Below, one piece after another: positions 42,548 to 49,105 of a stretch of DNA of 49,105 nt (positions within the stretch are counted from its first letter, which is position 1; each line of letters begins with the position of its first letter). Source of the stretch: Curvibacter sp. (lineage in GTDB: Bacteria > Pseudomonadota > Gammaproteobacteria > Burkholderiales > Burkholderiaceae_C). Made by a program: the position numbers and the translations under genes. Below the pieces are notes generated by a model. It ran no database searches. It was not told where the DNA came from and worked only from the letters and a program-made list of their open reading frames with translations. Location of the stretch: contig JAFAMV010000033.1 of assembly GCA_019233055.1 (NCBI GenBank), positions 1 to 49,105 on the forward strand, written 5' to 3'.

Positions 42548-43078
42548 TCAGCGATCTCGGCGCCCCGGGGGGCTGGCGGATGGGCCCTGGCCCGACGGGC
42601 CCACCGGCACCTGGGTGCCCGCCTTGACCTCGCGCAGCGCCAGCGCACTGTGGATGGCGGTGATGCCGGGCTGGCGGCGCAGGGTGCGCTCCAGGAAGTC
42701 GGCGTAGGCGTCCAGGTCCTGGGCCAGCACCTGCAGCAGGTAGTCGTATTCGCCGGTGATCTTGTGGCAGGCCTGCACCTCGGGCAGGGCGCGGATCAGC
42801 GCCTCGAAGCGGTCGGGGGCCTCGTCGGCATGGCCGCCGAAGCGGATCTGCACATAGGCCAGCACCTGGTAGCCCAGGCGGCGGCGCGACAGCTGGGCCT
42901 GGTAGCCCGTGATGTAGCCGGCCTCCTCGAGGCGCTTGCGCCGCCGCCAGCAGGGCGTGACGCTGAGGTTCAGCCGATCGGCCAGCTCCGTGTTGGACAG
43001 GCTGCCATCCTGCTGGACCAGCTGCAGCAGGGCCAGGTCCACCGCGTCCAGTTCGGGTTCGGGTATGTTTTTGCGCAT
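42548..43078 (-). CDS. Lrp/AsnC-family transcriptional regulator
   Basis: A 176-residue regulator with an N-terminal helix-turn-helix (LSNTELADRLNLSVTP, about 28-43, then RRRKRLEEAGYI). A RAM ligand-binding domain follows (about 70-150; KITGEYDYLLQVLAQDLDAY). A short disordered tail (GPSGQGPSASPPGRRDR) is longer than usual. ATG 43078 chosen; the frame is open to 43303 without homology. It diverges from the acetylpolyamine-amidohydrolase-like gene across a 121-bp AT-rich region containing an inverted repeat. Confidence 0.93.
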   Translation of the reverse strand: MRKNIPEPELDAVDLALLQLVQQDGSLSNTELADRLNLSVTPCWRRRKRLEEAGYITGYQAQLSRRRLGYQVLAYVQIRFGGHADEAPDRFEALIRALPEVQACHKITGEYDYLLQVLAQDLDAYADFLERTLRRQPGITAIHSALALREVKAGTQVPVGPSGQGPSASPPGRRDR

Positions 43079-43094
43079 GGATTGTTTTTTCTGA

Positions 43095-43144
43095 AATTTC
43101 TTTTCATGATCAATCGATTTCCTGCGTTGAAAAGCAAAGAAATT
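43095..43144. promoter_or_regulatory. AT-rich inverted repeat between lrp-type and deacetylase genes
   Basis: AATTTCTTTTCA (43095-43106) faces TGAAAAG-CAAAG-AAATT (43128-43144), identical apart from a five-base insertion in the right arm. It is a plausible Lrp binding region controlling both divergent genes. Confidence 0.45.
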
Positions 43145-43199
43145 CGGCATGAAGATGAATAGACTTTCCTGATCATAGGCCCGCCCCCCTTCCGACACC

Positions 43200-44234
43200 A
43201 TGCTCACCTTCCACAGCCCTCTGCACCACCTGCACCACGGCACCGAACTCAAGGACGGCGGCCTCAAGCCCTCGTTCGAAAGCCCCGACCGGGCCGACAC
43301 CATCCTGGCCCGGGTGCGGCAGGTGGGCCTGGGCCCGGTCCAGGAGCCTTCGGGCTACCCCGTCTCGTGCCTGATCGGGGCGCACAGCGAGCGCTATGTG
43401 CGCTTTTTGCAGGGCGCCTGGGACGAATGGCGCGCCACGGGGCGCCAGCACGATGCCCTGCCCCTGGTGTGGCCGGTGCGCGATCTGCGCAGCGATCTGG
43501 AGCCCGCCTTCATCGACGGCAAGCTGGGCTTCTATGCGATGGATGCGGGCAGCCCCATCACCTCGGGCACCTGGGCGGCGGTGCAGGCCAGCGCCCACCT
43601 GGCGCTCAGCGGCATCGACGCCCTGAATGCCGGCCGGCGCGGCGTCTTCGCGCTGTGCCGGCCGCCGGGCCACCACGCGGGTTACGAGTACATGGGCGGC
43701 TACTGCTACCTCAACAACGCGGCGATCGCCGCCCAGCGCTGCCTGAGCCAGGGCGCGCAGCGGGTGGCGGTGCTCGATGTCGACTTCCACCATGGCAATG
43801 GCACGCAGGGCATCTTCTACCAGCGCCCCGAGGTGCTCTTCCTGTCCATCCACGGCGAACCGCTGCATTGCTACCCGTATTTCTCGGGGCATGCCGACGA
43901 GACCGGTGCGGGGGCCGGCCTCGGCTTCAATGCCAACTACCCCTTGGCCAAGGGCAGCGATTGGGCGGTGTACGAACAGGCCTTGCTGGCCGCCTGCGAG
44001 CGCATCCGCCGCCACGCGAGCGACGCCCTGGTGATCTCGCTGGGGGTGGACACCTTCGAGCACGATCCGATCAGCCATTTCCGCCTGCGCAACGCGGACT
44101 TCCTCCGTCTGGGCCAACGCCTGGGCGCGCTGGGGCTGCCCACCCTCTTCGTCATGGAAGGCGGCTACATGGTCGACGACATCGGCGTGAATGCCGTCAA
44201 TGTGCTGTCCGGCTTCGAAGAGCGGGGCGGGTAG
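43200..44234 (+). CDS. Histone-deacetylase-family enzyme, acetylpolyamine amidohydrolase-like
   Basis: Zinc amidohydrolase of 344 residues. The active-site His pair is in CRPPGHHAGYEYMGG (H158, H159). Zinc ligands D195 and H197 are in VLDVDFHHGNGTQG, and a third Asp in GVDTFEHDPI. The catalytic Tyr is in EGGYMVDDIG. The N-terminal layout (HSPLHHLHHG, with an internal loop before residue 110) resembles bacterial acetylpolyamine deacetylases. Substrates may be acetylputrescine or acetylspermidine; not certain. The divergent Lrp regulator suggests control by an amino acid or polyamine-related signal. Confidence 0.88.
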   Translation: MLTFHSPLHHLHHGTELKDGGLKPSFESPDRADTILARVRQVGLGPVQEPSGYPVSCLIGAHSERYVRFLQGAWDEWRATGRQHDALPLVWPVRDLRSDLEPAFIDGKLGFYAMDAGSPITSGTWAAVQASAHLALSGIDALNAGRRGVFALCRPPGHHAGYEYMGGYCYLNNAAIAAQRCLSQGAQRVAVLDVDFHHGNGTQGIFYQRPEVLFLSIHGEPLHCYPYFSGHADETGAGAGLGFNANYPLAKGSDWAVYEQALLAACERIRRHASDALVISLGVDTFEHDPISHFRLRNADFLRLGQRLGALGLPTLFVMEGGYMVDDIGVNAVNVLSGFEERGG

Positions 44235-44362
44235 ATCTTTACCTGGGCGACACAGGGGCGGGTCAACTCCGGTCTTCGCGCTGGCGTTGTGGTCTCAGGG
44301 CGCCCCAAAGATTGAAATTCAACCCTCGCAACGCAAACCAAGACTCGCACAGGAGTTCCATC

Positions 44363-44689
44363 ATGAAGAAGCAATTCGTCCTCGCCGCTGTTCTGTCCAC
44401 CCTGGCCGTGGCTGGCTTCGCCCAGACCCCTGCCGGCCAATGGGACAAGGATCACCCCCGTCGTGCCGAGGTCAACCACCGCCTGGCCAACCAGAACCGT
44501 CGCATCCACAACGAAGTGAAAGATGGTCAGATCACCAAGGGCCAGGCTGCTGCGCTGCACCACGAAGACCACCAGATCCGTCAGGAAGAACGTGACATGG
44601 CCTCGCAGAATGGCGGTCACATCACCAAGTCCGAACAGCGGACCCTGAACCAGCAGGAAAACGCGGTCAGCCAGCAGATCGGCAAGTAA
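44363..44689 (+). CDS. Small secreted protein of unknown function
   Basis: A 108-residue product with a clear signal peptide (MKKQFVLAAVLSTLAVAGFA, cut before QTPAG). The mature part is hydrophilic and His/Gln-rich and shows two related segments: GQITKGQAAALHHEDHQI and GHITKSEQRTLNQQENAV. The pattern G-x-I-T-K-x-x-Q/R-x-x-x-L looks like an internal duplication of a helical hairpin. Members are common in Burkholderiales as hypothetical periplasmic proteins. RBS AGGAG precedes ATG 44363. A perfect 12-bp hairpin follows. Confidence 0.8.
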   Translation: MKKQFVLAAVLSTLAVAGFAQTPAGQWDKDHPRRAEVNHRLANQNRRIHNEVKDGQITKGQAAALHHEDHQIRQEERDMASQNGGHITKSEQRTLNQQENAVSQQIGK

Positions 44690-44722
44690 GCGCGGACCTT
44701 CCACCGCACCCGACCTCAACGA

Positions 44723-44752
44723 CAACGGCCTTGCCAGACTGCAAGGCCGTTG
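44723..44752 (+). terminator. Hairpin terminator after the small secreted protein
   Basis: CAACGGCCTTGC (44723-44734) pairs perfectly with GCAAGGCCGTTG (44741-44752) around a six-base loop. The following sequence is only weakly T-rich. Confidence 0.7.
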
Positions 44753-44775
44753 CTTCATCCGATGTGGAGATGTCC

Positions 44776-46326
44776 ATGCGCCTTGCTCCGATGAGCCTTC
44801 GCCGCCGCAGCCTCCTGCAGGCCGGCCTGGGGCTTGCAACCACCATCCCCTGGCTCGGTCGGGCCGAAACCCTGCCTGCCGACGATGCCCAGGCCCTGCA
44901 TCTGCTCAACCGCCTGGCCTTCGGGCCGGGGCCGGGCGACCTCGGACGGCTGCAGCAGCAGGGCTTGGATGCCTGGATCGACGAGCAGTTGCACCCTGAA
45001 CGCCTGTCTTTGCCCGCCGGTCTGGCGCAGCAGCTCGATGCGCTGCCGCTGTCCCGGGCCAGCCAGCGGGACCGCGTCAATGCCTACCGCGAGGCCGCCA
45101 AGGAGGTCAAGCAGGACCCCGAGAACGGCAAGAGCGAGCGCCGCGAGATGCTCAAGCTCGAGGCCCTGCAGGCGGGCGAGGCGCGCTTGTGGCGGGCCTT
45201 GCAGAGCCCGCGCCAGCTCGAAGAGGTGATGGTCGACTTCTGGTTCAACCACTTCAACATCTTCCAGGGCAAGGGGCTGGACCGGGTGCTGGTCGACCTC
45301 TATGAGCGCGAGGCCATCCGCCCCCATGTGCTGGGCCGTTTTCGTGATCTGCTGGGCGCCACCGCCCGCCATCCCGCCATGCTGTTCTACCTGGACAACT
45401 GGATGTCGGTCGCGCCCGGTTTCAGGCCGCGCCATGGGGGAGGGCAGAACGCTCCCAGCGGCCTCAACGAGAACTACGCGCGCGAGCTCATGGAGCTGCA
45501 CACCCTTGGCGTCGATGGCGGCTACACCCAGGCCGATGTGACCGAACTGGCGCGTATGCTCACCGGCTGGACCTTCAACCTGCGCAGCCGGGGCAGCAAC
45601 CTGTTCGTGTTCGACGTCGAGCGCCACGACCAGGGCGACAAGAACTGGCTCGGCCAGCATGTGGGCAATTCGGGCCAATCCGAAGGCGAATGGGCCCTGG
45701 ACCAGTTGTCCCGGCATCCGGCCACCGCGCGCCACGTCAGCTACAAGCTGGCCCAGTACTTCGTGGCCGACGAACCGCCGCCGGCCCTGGTGCAGCGGCT
45801 GGCCCAGAGCTTCCAGAGCAGCGCGGGCGACATCCGCAGCGTGCTCAGGACGCTGTTCAGCAGCGCCGAGTTCCGCGATCCGGCCCAGCATGGCAGCAAG
45901 TTCAAGACGCCCTACCGATATGTGTTGTCGGCGCTGCGCGCCACCGGCGTGCCGGTGCGCAATGTGCGCCCGCTGCTGGGCGCCCTGAACCAGCTCGGCA
46001 TGCCGCTGTACGGCTGCCTGACCCCGGACGGCTACAAGAACACCGAGGCCGCCTGGCTCAACCCCGAGGCCATCACGCGGCGGGTCAACTTCGCCGCCGC
46101 CCTGGCTTCGGGCCGCGTGCCGCTGGCCCGTCCCGTCGACGCGCCCGACGAGCCGCAGCAGGCCCGGCAGCATCCCGAATGGAATGCGCCGCCACCCGAC
46201 GCCCAGGCCCTGGTGGCGACGCTGGGCGGCAGCCTGTCGGCCCGGACACGGGCCACCGTCGATGCGGCCCAGCCGGCCCTGCAGGCCGCGCTGGTGCTCG
46301 GCAGCCCCGACTTCATGCGGCACTGA
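44776..46326 (+). CDS. DUF1800 family protein, Tat-exported
   Basis: A 516-residue protein with a twin-arginine-type N-terminus (RRRSLLQAGLGLATTIPW) suggesting folded export to the periplasm. The body matches the DUF1800 pattern: LHLLNRLAFGPGPGDL near the start, VMVDFWFNHFNIF, NENYARELMELHTLGVDGGYTQ, and the late PDGYKNTEAAWLNPEA. Function of the family is unknown; members occur almost always beside a DUF1501 gene, as here. GGAG at 44766 favours ATG 44776; ATG 44770 is possible. Confidence 0.92.
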   Translation: MRLAPMSLRRRSLLQAGLGLATTIPWLGRAETLPADDAQALHLLNRLAFGPGPGDLGRLQQQGLDAWIDEQLHPERLSLPAGLAQQLDALPLSRASQRDRVNAYREAAKEVKQDPENGKSERREMLKLEALQAGEARLWRALQSPRQLEEVMVDFWFNHFNIFQGKGLDRVLVDLYEREAIRPHVLGRFRDLLGATARHPAMLFYLDNWMSVAPGFRPRHGGGQNAPSGLNENYARELMELHTLGVDGGYTQADVTELARMLTGWTFNLRSRGSNLFVFDVERHDQGDKNWLGQHVGNSGQSEGEWALDQLSRHPATARHVSYKLAQYFVADEPPPALVQRLAQSFQSSAGDIRSVLRTLFSSAEFRDPAQHGSKFKTPYRYVLSALRATGVPVRNVRPLLGALNQLGMPLYGCLTPDGYKNTEAAWLNPEAITRRVNFAAALASGRVPLARPVDAPDEPQQARQHPEWNAPPPDAQALVATLGGSLSARTRATVDAAQPALQAALVLGSPDFMRH

Positions 46327-46358
46327 GCGCCGCCCGGAACCAAGCAGGAGACCTCATC

Positions 46359-47627
46359 ATGCTGCGTCGAGATCTGATCCGCACGGCCGCCCTGGCCGGC
46401 ACCTCTGTCTGGGCCCTGGGCCGCCATGCACTGGCGGCCGTCGGGCCCGCCGCCGACGGCACTGCCGCGCCGCGCCGCCTGGTGGTGGTGTTCATGCGCG
46501 GGGCGGTCGACGGCCTCAACCTGGTCGTGCCCTACGCCGACGGTGAATACGCGCGCTACCGGCCCACCATCGCCCTGGGCCGCCCCGGCAGCGACGGCGG
46601 TGTGCTGGATCTGGACGGCCATTTCGGCCTGCACCCGGCGCTGTCGCCGCTGATGCCCTGGTGGCGTTCCGGCCACCTCGGCTTTGTGCAGGCCTGCGGC
46701 TCGCCAGACACCACCCGTTCGCACTTCGATGCGCAGGACTACATGGAATCCGGCACCCCGGGCCGCAAGAGCACCGCCGACGGCTGGATGAACCGCCTGC
46801 TCGGTGCCCTGCCGGGCCCGCACGAGAACGCGCCCACGCGCGGCGTCAGTGTCGGGCCGGTGCTGCCCCGCATCTATGCCGGTCCGCAGCCGGTGGCCAA
46901 TCTGGCGTCCGGTGCGGCGGCCGCCAAGCCCACGGTGCTGGACCGCCCGCGTGTGGGGTCCGCCTTCGACAGCCTCTACGCCGGCAACGATGCGATGGCC
47001 CGGGCCTACCAGGCCTCGCGGCAGGCCCACCGCGAGGTGATGGGATCGTTGCAGGGTGAAGACCTGGAGCGCGAGATGGCGGCGGCCAACAACGGTGCGC
47101 CGCTGCCCAACGGTTTTCCCGACGACGCGGCCCGCCTGGCCCGTCTGATGCGCAACGACGCCCGGGTGCAACTGGCCTTCATGGCGGTGGGCGGCTGGGA
47201 CACCCATGCCAACCAGGGCGCGGCCACCGGTCAGCTGGCCAATCGCCTGCAACCCCTGGGCCAGGGCCTGGCGGCGTTGGCCCAGGGGCTGGGCCCGGTG
47301 TTCGACGACACCGTGGTGCTGGTGATGTCCGAGTTCGGCCGCACCGCCCACCAGAACGGCAACGGCGGCACTGACCATGGCCACGGCAATGTGCTGTGGG
47401 CCCTGGGCGGGCCGGTGGCCGGCGGCCGGGTGCATGGGCACTGGCCGGGGCTCGATCAAGGGGCCTTGTATGAAGGGCGGGACCTGGCCGTGAGCACCGA
47501 TTTCCGTTCGGTGATCACCCAGGTGGCCCTTCAGCATCTGCAGATGCCCGAGGACCGCATGGCGGCGCTGCTGCCCGATTTCCGCGAGCCGGCGGGGCTG
47601 CCCGCGCTGCGGCTGCTGCGCGCCTGA
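46359..47627 (+). CDS. DUF1501 family protein, sulfatase-fold, exported
   Basis: A 422-residue protein with an N-terminal RRDLIRTAALAGTSVWALG (Tat-like). The DUF1501 core includes VVVFMRGAVDGLNLVVPY, GFVQACGSPDTTRSHFDAQDYME and WDTHANQGAATGQ. MSEFGRTAHQNGNGGTDHGHGN carries the conserved Asp/His cluster of alkaline-phosphatase-fold proteins. It follows the DUF1800 gene by 32 bases with a good RBS (CAGGAGA). The pair probably works together in the periplasm on an unknown substrate. Confidence 0.92.
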   Translation: MLRRDLIRTAALAGTSVWALGRHALAAVGPAADGTAAPRRLVVVFMRGAVDGLNLVVPYADGEYARYRPTIALGRPGSDGGVLDLDGHFGLHPALSPLMPWWRSGHLGFVQACGSPDTTRSHFDAQDYMESGTPGRKSTADGWMNRLLGALPGPHENAPTRGVSVGPVLPRIYAGPQPVANLASGAAAAKPTVLDRPRVGSAFDSLYAGNDAMARAYQASRQAHREVMGSLQGEDLEREMAAANNGAPLPNGFPDDAARLARLMRNDARVQLAFMAVGGWDTHANQGAATGQLANRLQPLGQGLAALAQGLGPVFDDTVVLVMSEFGRTAHQNGNGGTDHGHGNVLWALGGPVAGGRVHGHWPGLDQGALYEGRDLAVSTDFRSVITQVALQHLQMPEDRMAALLPDFREPAGLPALRLLRA

Positions 47628-47746
47628 ACCGCTGACTCAGTCGATCTCAGTTTTCCATGGCGTGTCGCGCCGCCCAAGAGGCATGAAACCGGCGCGCAGG
47701 CCAAGGTTCGCAAGATTCAGAGGGCCGCGGAGCAGGCCGTTCCAGG

Positions 47747-47796
47747 GCACCCGCGGAGCCGGCTTTGCCGGGCCGCTGGGTGCGCCCCTTGAGGGG
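47747..47796. repeat. GC-rich hairpin repeat of the type dispersed in Comamonadaceae-like genomes
   Basis: GCACCC-GCGG-CCGGC (47747-47763) pairs with GCCGG-CCGC-GGGTGC (47767-47783), followed by CCCC-TTGA-GGGG (47785-47796). The wording resembles a repetitive element I recall from related genomes. It sits in the 432-bp gap after the DUF1501 gene; 47628-47746 shows nothing else. Confidence 0.5.
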
Positions 47797-47810
47797 GATG
47801 GAACTTCTCA

Positions 47811-48022
47811 GAACCTGGTCACGGTCTCGCATGGGTCGCGTTGATGCGCAATCGGGACATCCAATCGCCCGATTTCGCTCCGACCCTTCGGGCAGTGGCC
47901 TTTTCGGGCGGTCTGCGGCGTTGCGGCGCTTGTCGATAGCCGCGCTATCGACCGCGCACCGCGCCTTGCATCCCATCCCGAAAAGACCGCTGCGCGACCC
48001 ATGGGAGACCGTGACCAGGTTC
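47811..48022. repeat. MITE-like palindromic element with 30-bp terminal inverted repeats
   Basis: The ends 47811-47840 and 47993-48022 are inverted repeats with 29 of 30 positions matching. Nested inside are CAGTGGCCTTTTCGGG (47893-47908) and CCCGAAAAGACCGCTG (47977-47992), 14 of 16 matching. A central perfect stem GTCGATAGC/GCTATCGAC (47932-47952) and AATCGGG/CCCGATT (47850-47874) complete it. There is no coding sequence. It lies between the 3' ends of two convergent genes. Confidence 0.75.
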
Positions 48023-48059
48023 TTGCACGTAGTGAGGAAGCTCCAACGGGGTGGTGCCT

Positions 48060-49105
48060 TCAAATAGCCTGCAGGAAGCGCTGGGCCAGCAGCACCCAAT
48101 AGGCCGACCCGACGGCGATGTTGTCGTCGTTGAAGTCGTAGTTCGGGTTGTGCACCATGCAGGCGCCATGGCCGCCGGTGCTGGCGTCGCCGTTGCCGAT
48201 CAGCAGGTAGCTGCCGGGCACCTTCTCGAGCATGAAGGCGAAGTCTTCGCTGCCGGTGAGCGGCGGGGCCTGGGTCGTGACCCGCTGCGCGCCCAGCAGT
48301 TCCAGGGCCACCGAGCGGGCGAATTCGGTCTCGGCCGGGGTGTTCACCAGCACTGGGTAGCCGCCCTTGAAATCGATGTGGGCCTGCACCCGGTAGCTCT
48401 GGGCCTGCGCCTGCACCAGCTCGGCAATCCGTTGCTTGAGCAACTGGTTGACCTCGCGGCTCAGCGAACGCACGCTGAGCTTGAGCACCGCAGTCTGCGG
48501 GATCACGTTGTTGGCCTGACCGGCCTGGAAGGCGCCGACCGTGATGACCGCCATCTCCAGCGGCGGCACATTGCGCGACACGATGGTCTGCAGCCCCATC
48601 ACGATGGCGGCGCCTGCCACCACCGGATCGGCCGCCACATGCGGCATGGCCCCGTGGCCGCCGACACCTTCGAGCGTGATGACGATGTTCTCGCTGGAGG
48701 CCATGGCCGCACCTTCGCGCAGGGCCAGGTGGCCAGGCGGGTGGCCGGGCATGTTGTGCATGGCGAAGATGGCGTCGCAGGGGAAGCGCTCGAACAGCCC
48801 GTCTTCCATCATCTTGCGGGCGCCGCCCAGGCCTTCTTCGGCGGGTTGGAAGATCAGGTTCAGGGTGCCGTCGAACTGTCCCTCGCGGGCCAGATGATGG
48901 GCCGCCGCCAGCAGCATGGCGGTGTGGCCGTCGTGGCCGCAGGCATGCATCACGCCTTCATGGCGGCTGGCATGGGGCAGGCCGGTGCTCTCGTGGATCG
49001 GCAGCGCGTCCATGTCGGCCCGCAGACCGAGGCGGCGCGTGCCCCGGCCCCGGCGCAACTGGCCGACCACACCGGTGCCGCCCAGGCCGGTGTGCACCTC
49101 GTAGC
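48060..49105 (-). CDS. M20D amidohydrolase (hippurate hydrolase-like), 5' end cut by window edge
   Basis: At least 348 residues of a dizinc/dimanganese amidohydrolase. LRADMDALPIHE and MHACGHDGHTAMLLAAAHHL carry the Asp/His/Cys metal ligands, FQPAEEGLGGARKM the catalytic Glu pair, and PLTGSEDFAFMLEKVPG the later part of the family. The dimerisation domain starts at GVGGHGAMPHVAADPV. Such enzymes hydrolyse N-acyl amino acids (hippurate or N-acetyl derivatives) or act as IAA-amide hydrolases; the substrate is not determinable. The frame continues past the right edge (…YEVHTGLGG), so the N-terminus of roughly 40-50 residues is missing. Confidence 0.93.
   Translation of the reverse strand, partial: YEVHTGLGGTGVVGQLRRGRGTRRLGLRADMDALPIHESTGLPHASRHEGVMHACGHDGHTAMLLAAAHHLAREGQFDGTLNLIFQPAEEGLGGARKMMEDGLFERFPCDAIFAMHNMPGHPPGHLALREGAAMASSENIVITLEGVGGHGAMPHVAADPVVAGAAIVMGLQTIVSRNVPPLEMAVITVGAFQAGQANNVIPQTAVLKLSVRSLSREVNQLLKQRIAELVQAQAQSYRVQAHIDFKGGYPVLVNTPAETEFARSVALELLGAQRVTTQAPPLTGSEDFAFMLEKVPGSYLLIGNGDASTGGHGACMVHNPNYDFNDDNIAVGSAYWVLLAQRFLQAI

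Noticed and set aside
44755..46323. Minus-strand open frame of 522 codons opposite the DUF1800 gene
   Set aside because: Shadow of the DUF1800 gene; no recognisable motif.

Overview
The window is about 49 kb of high-GC chromosome from a betaproteobacterium, most likely a Burkholderiales member close to the Comamonadaceae/Sphaerotilaceae (Leptothrix-Ideonella-Rubrivivax) group. The evidence is the dnaA-oriC-rpmH-rnpA-yidD-yidC-mnmE order, a strong bias to G/C at third codon positions, the kdsD-kdsC-lptC and metX-metW pairs, and several Burkholderiales-type hypothetical proteins. I see no transposase, phage, CRISPR, tRNA or rRNA gene. Most of the window reads as core genome with a few accessory modules.

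Layout. 1-5.6 kb: 5' part of dnaA (minus strand, cut by the window edge), a probable oriC with three DnaA boxes, then rpmH, rnpA, yidD, yidC and mnmE. 5.7-12.4 kb: a stand-alone cyclic-nucleotide-binding-domain protein, a hypothetical protein, apt, a 1121-residue PAS/GGDEF/EAL protein, a possible 71-residue small protein and an HDOD protein. 12.4-18.1 kb: a KefB/C-type antiporter divergent from kdsD-kdsC-lptC-SDR, a bidirectional terminator and an RRM/Gly-rich RNA-binding protein. 18.3-21.9 kb: an ECF sigma factor with a small soluble zinc anti-sigma factor, divergent from a bufferin-type copper RiPP operon (bufA1-bufB-bufC-DoxX). 21.9-26.1 kb: amtB with a sigma54/NtrC-type upstream region, a Gdt1/MneA-type manganese exporter behind a yybP-ykoY riboswitch, and metX-metW behind a SAM-II riboswitch and intrinsic terminator.

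26.1-33.2 kb is a complete four-carbon acid sugar module: GntR regulator, MFS transporter, LtnD, DenD, OtnK, OtnC, OtnI. It would convert L-threonate and D-erythronate to dihydroxyacetone phosphate. 33.4-41.8 kb: a multi-TM chemoreceptor without a visible HAMP domain, an M20 peptidase, a monoacylglycerol-lipase-like hydrolase, a CpxRA-like two-component system with a textbook CpxR box upstream, an AmpG-like permease and a secreted M48 protease. 41.9-49.1 kb: a glyoxalase-II-like hydrolase, an Lrp regulator divergent from an acetylpolyamine-amidohydrolase-like enzyme, a small secreted protein, a Tat-exported DUF1800/DUF1501 pair, a 212-bp palindromic element, and an M20D amidohydrolase cut by the right edge.

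The items most worth a second look are the bufferin operon with its thiol/zinc anti-sigma switch, the SAM-II riboswitch with an extra hairpin and a terminator, the Mn riboswitch next to the sigma54 amtB promoter, the DnaA-box-embedded divergent promoters at oriC, the CpxR box, and the nested inverted-repeat element at 47811-48022. All family assignments come from reading motifs and domain order; no database search was run.
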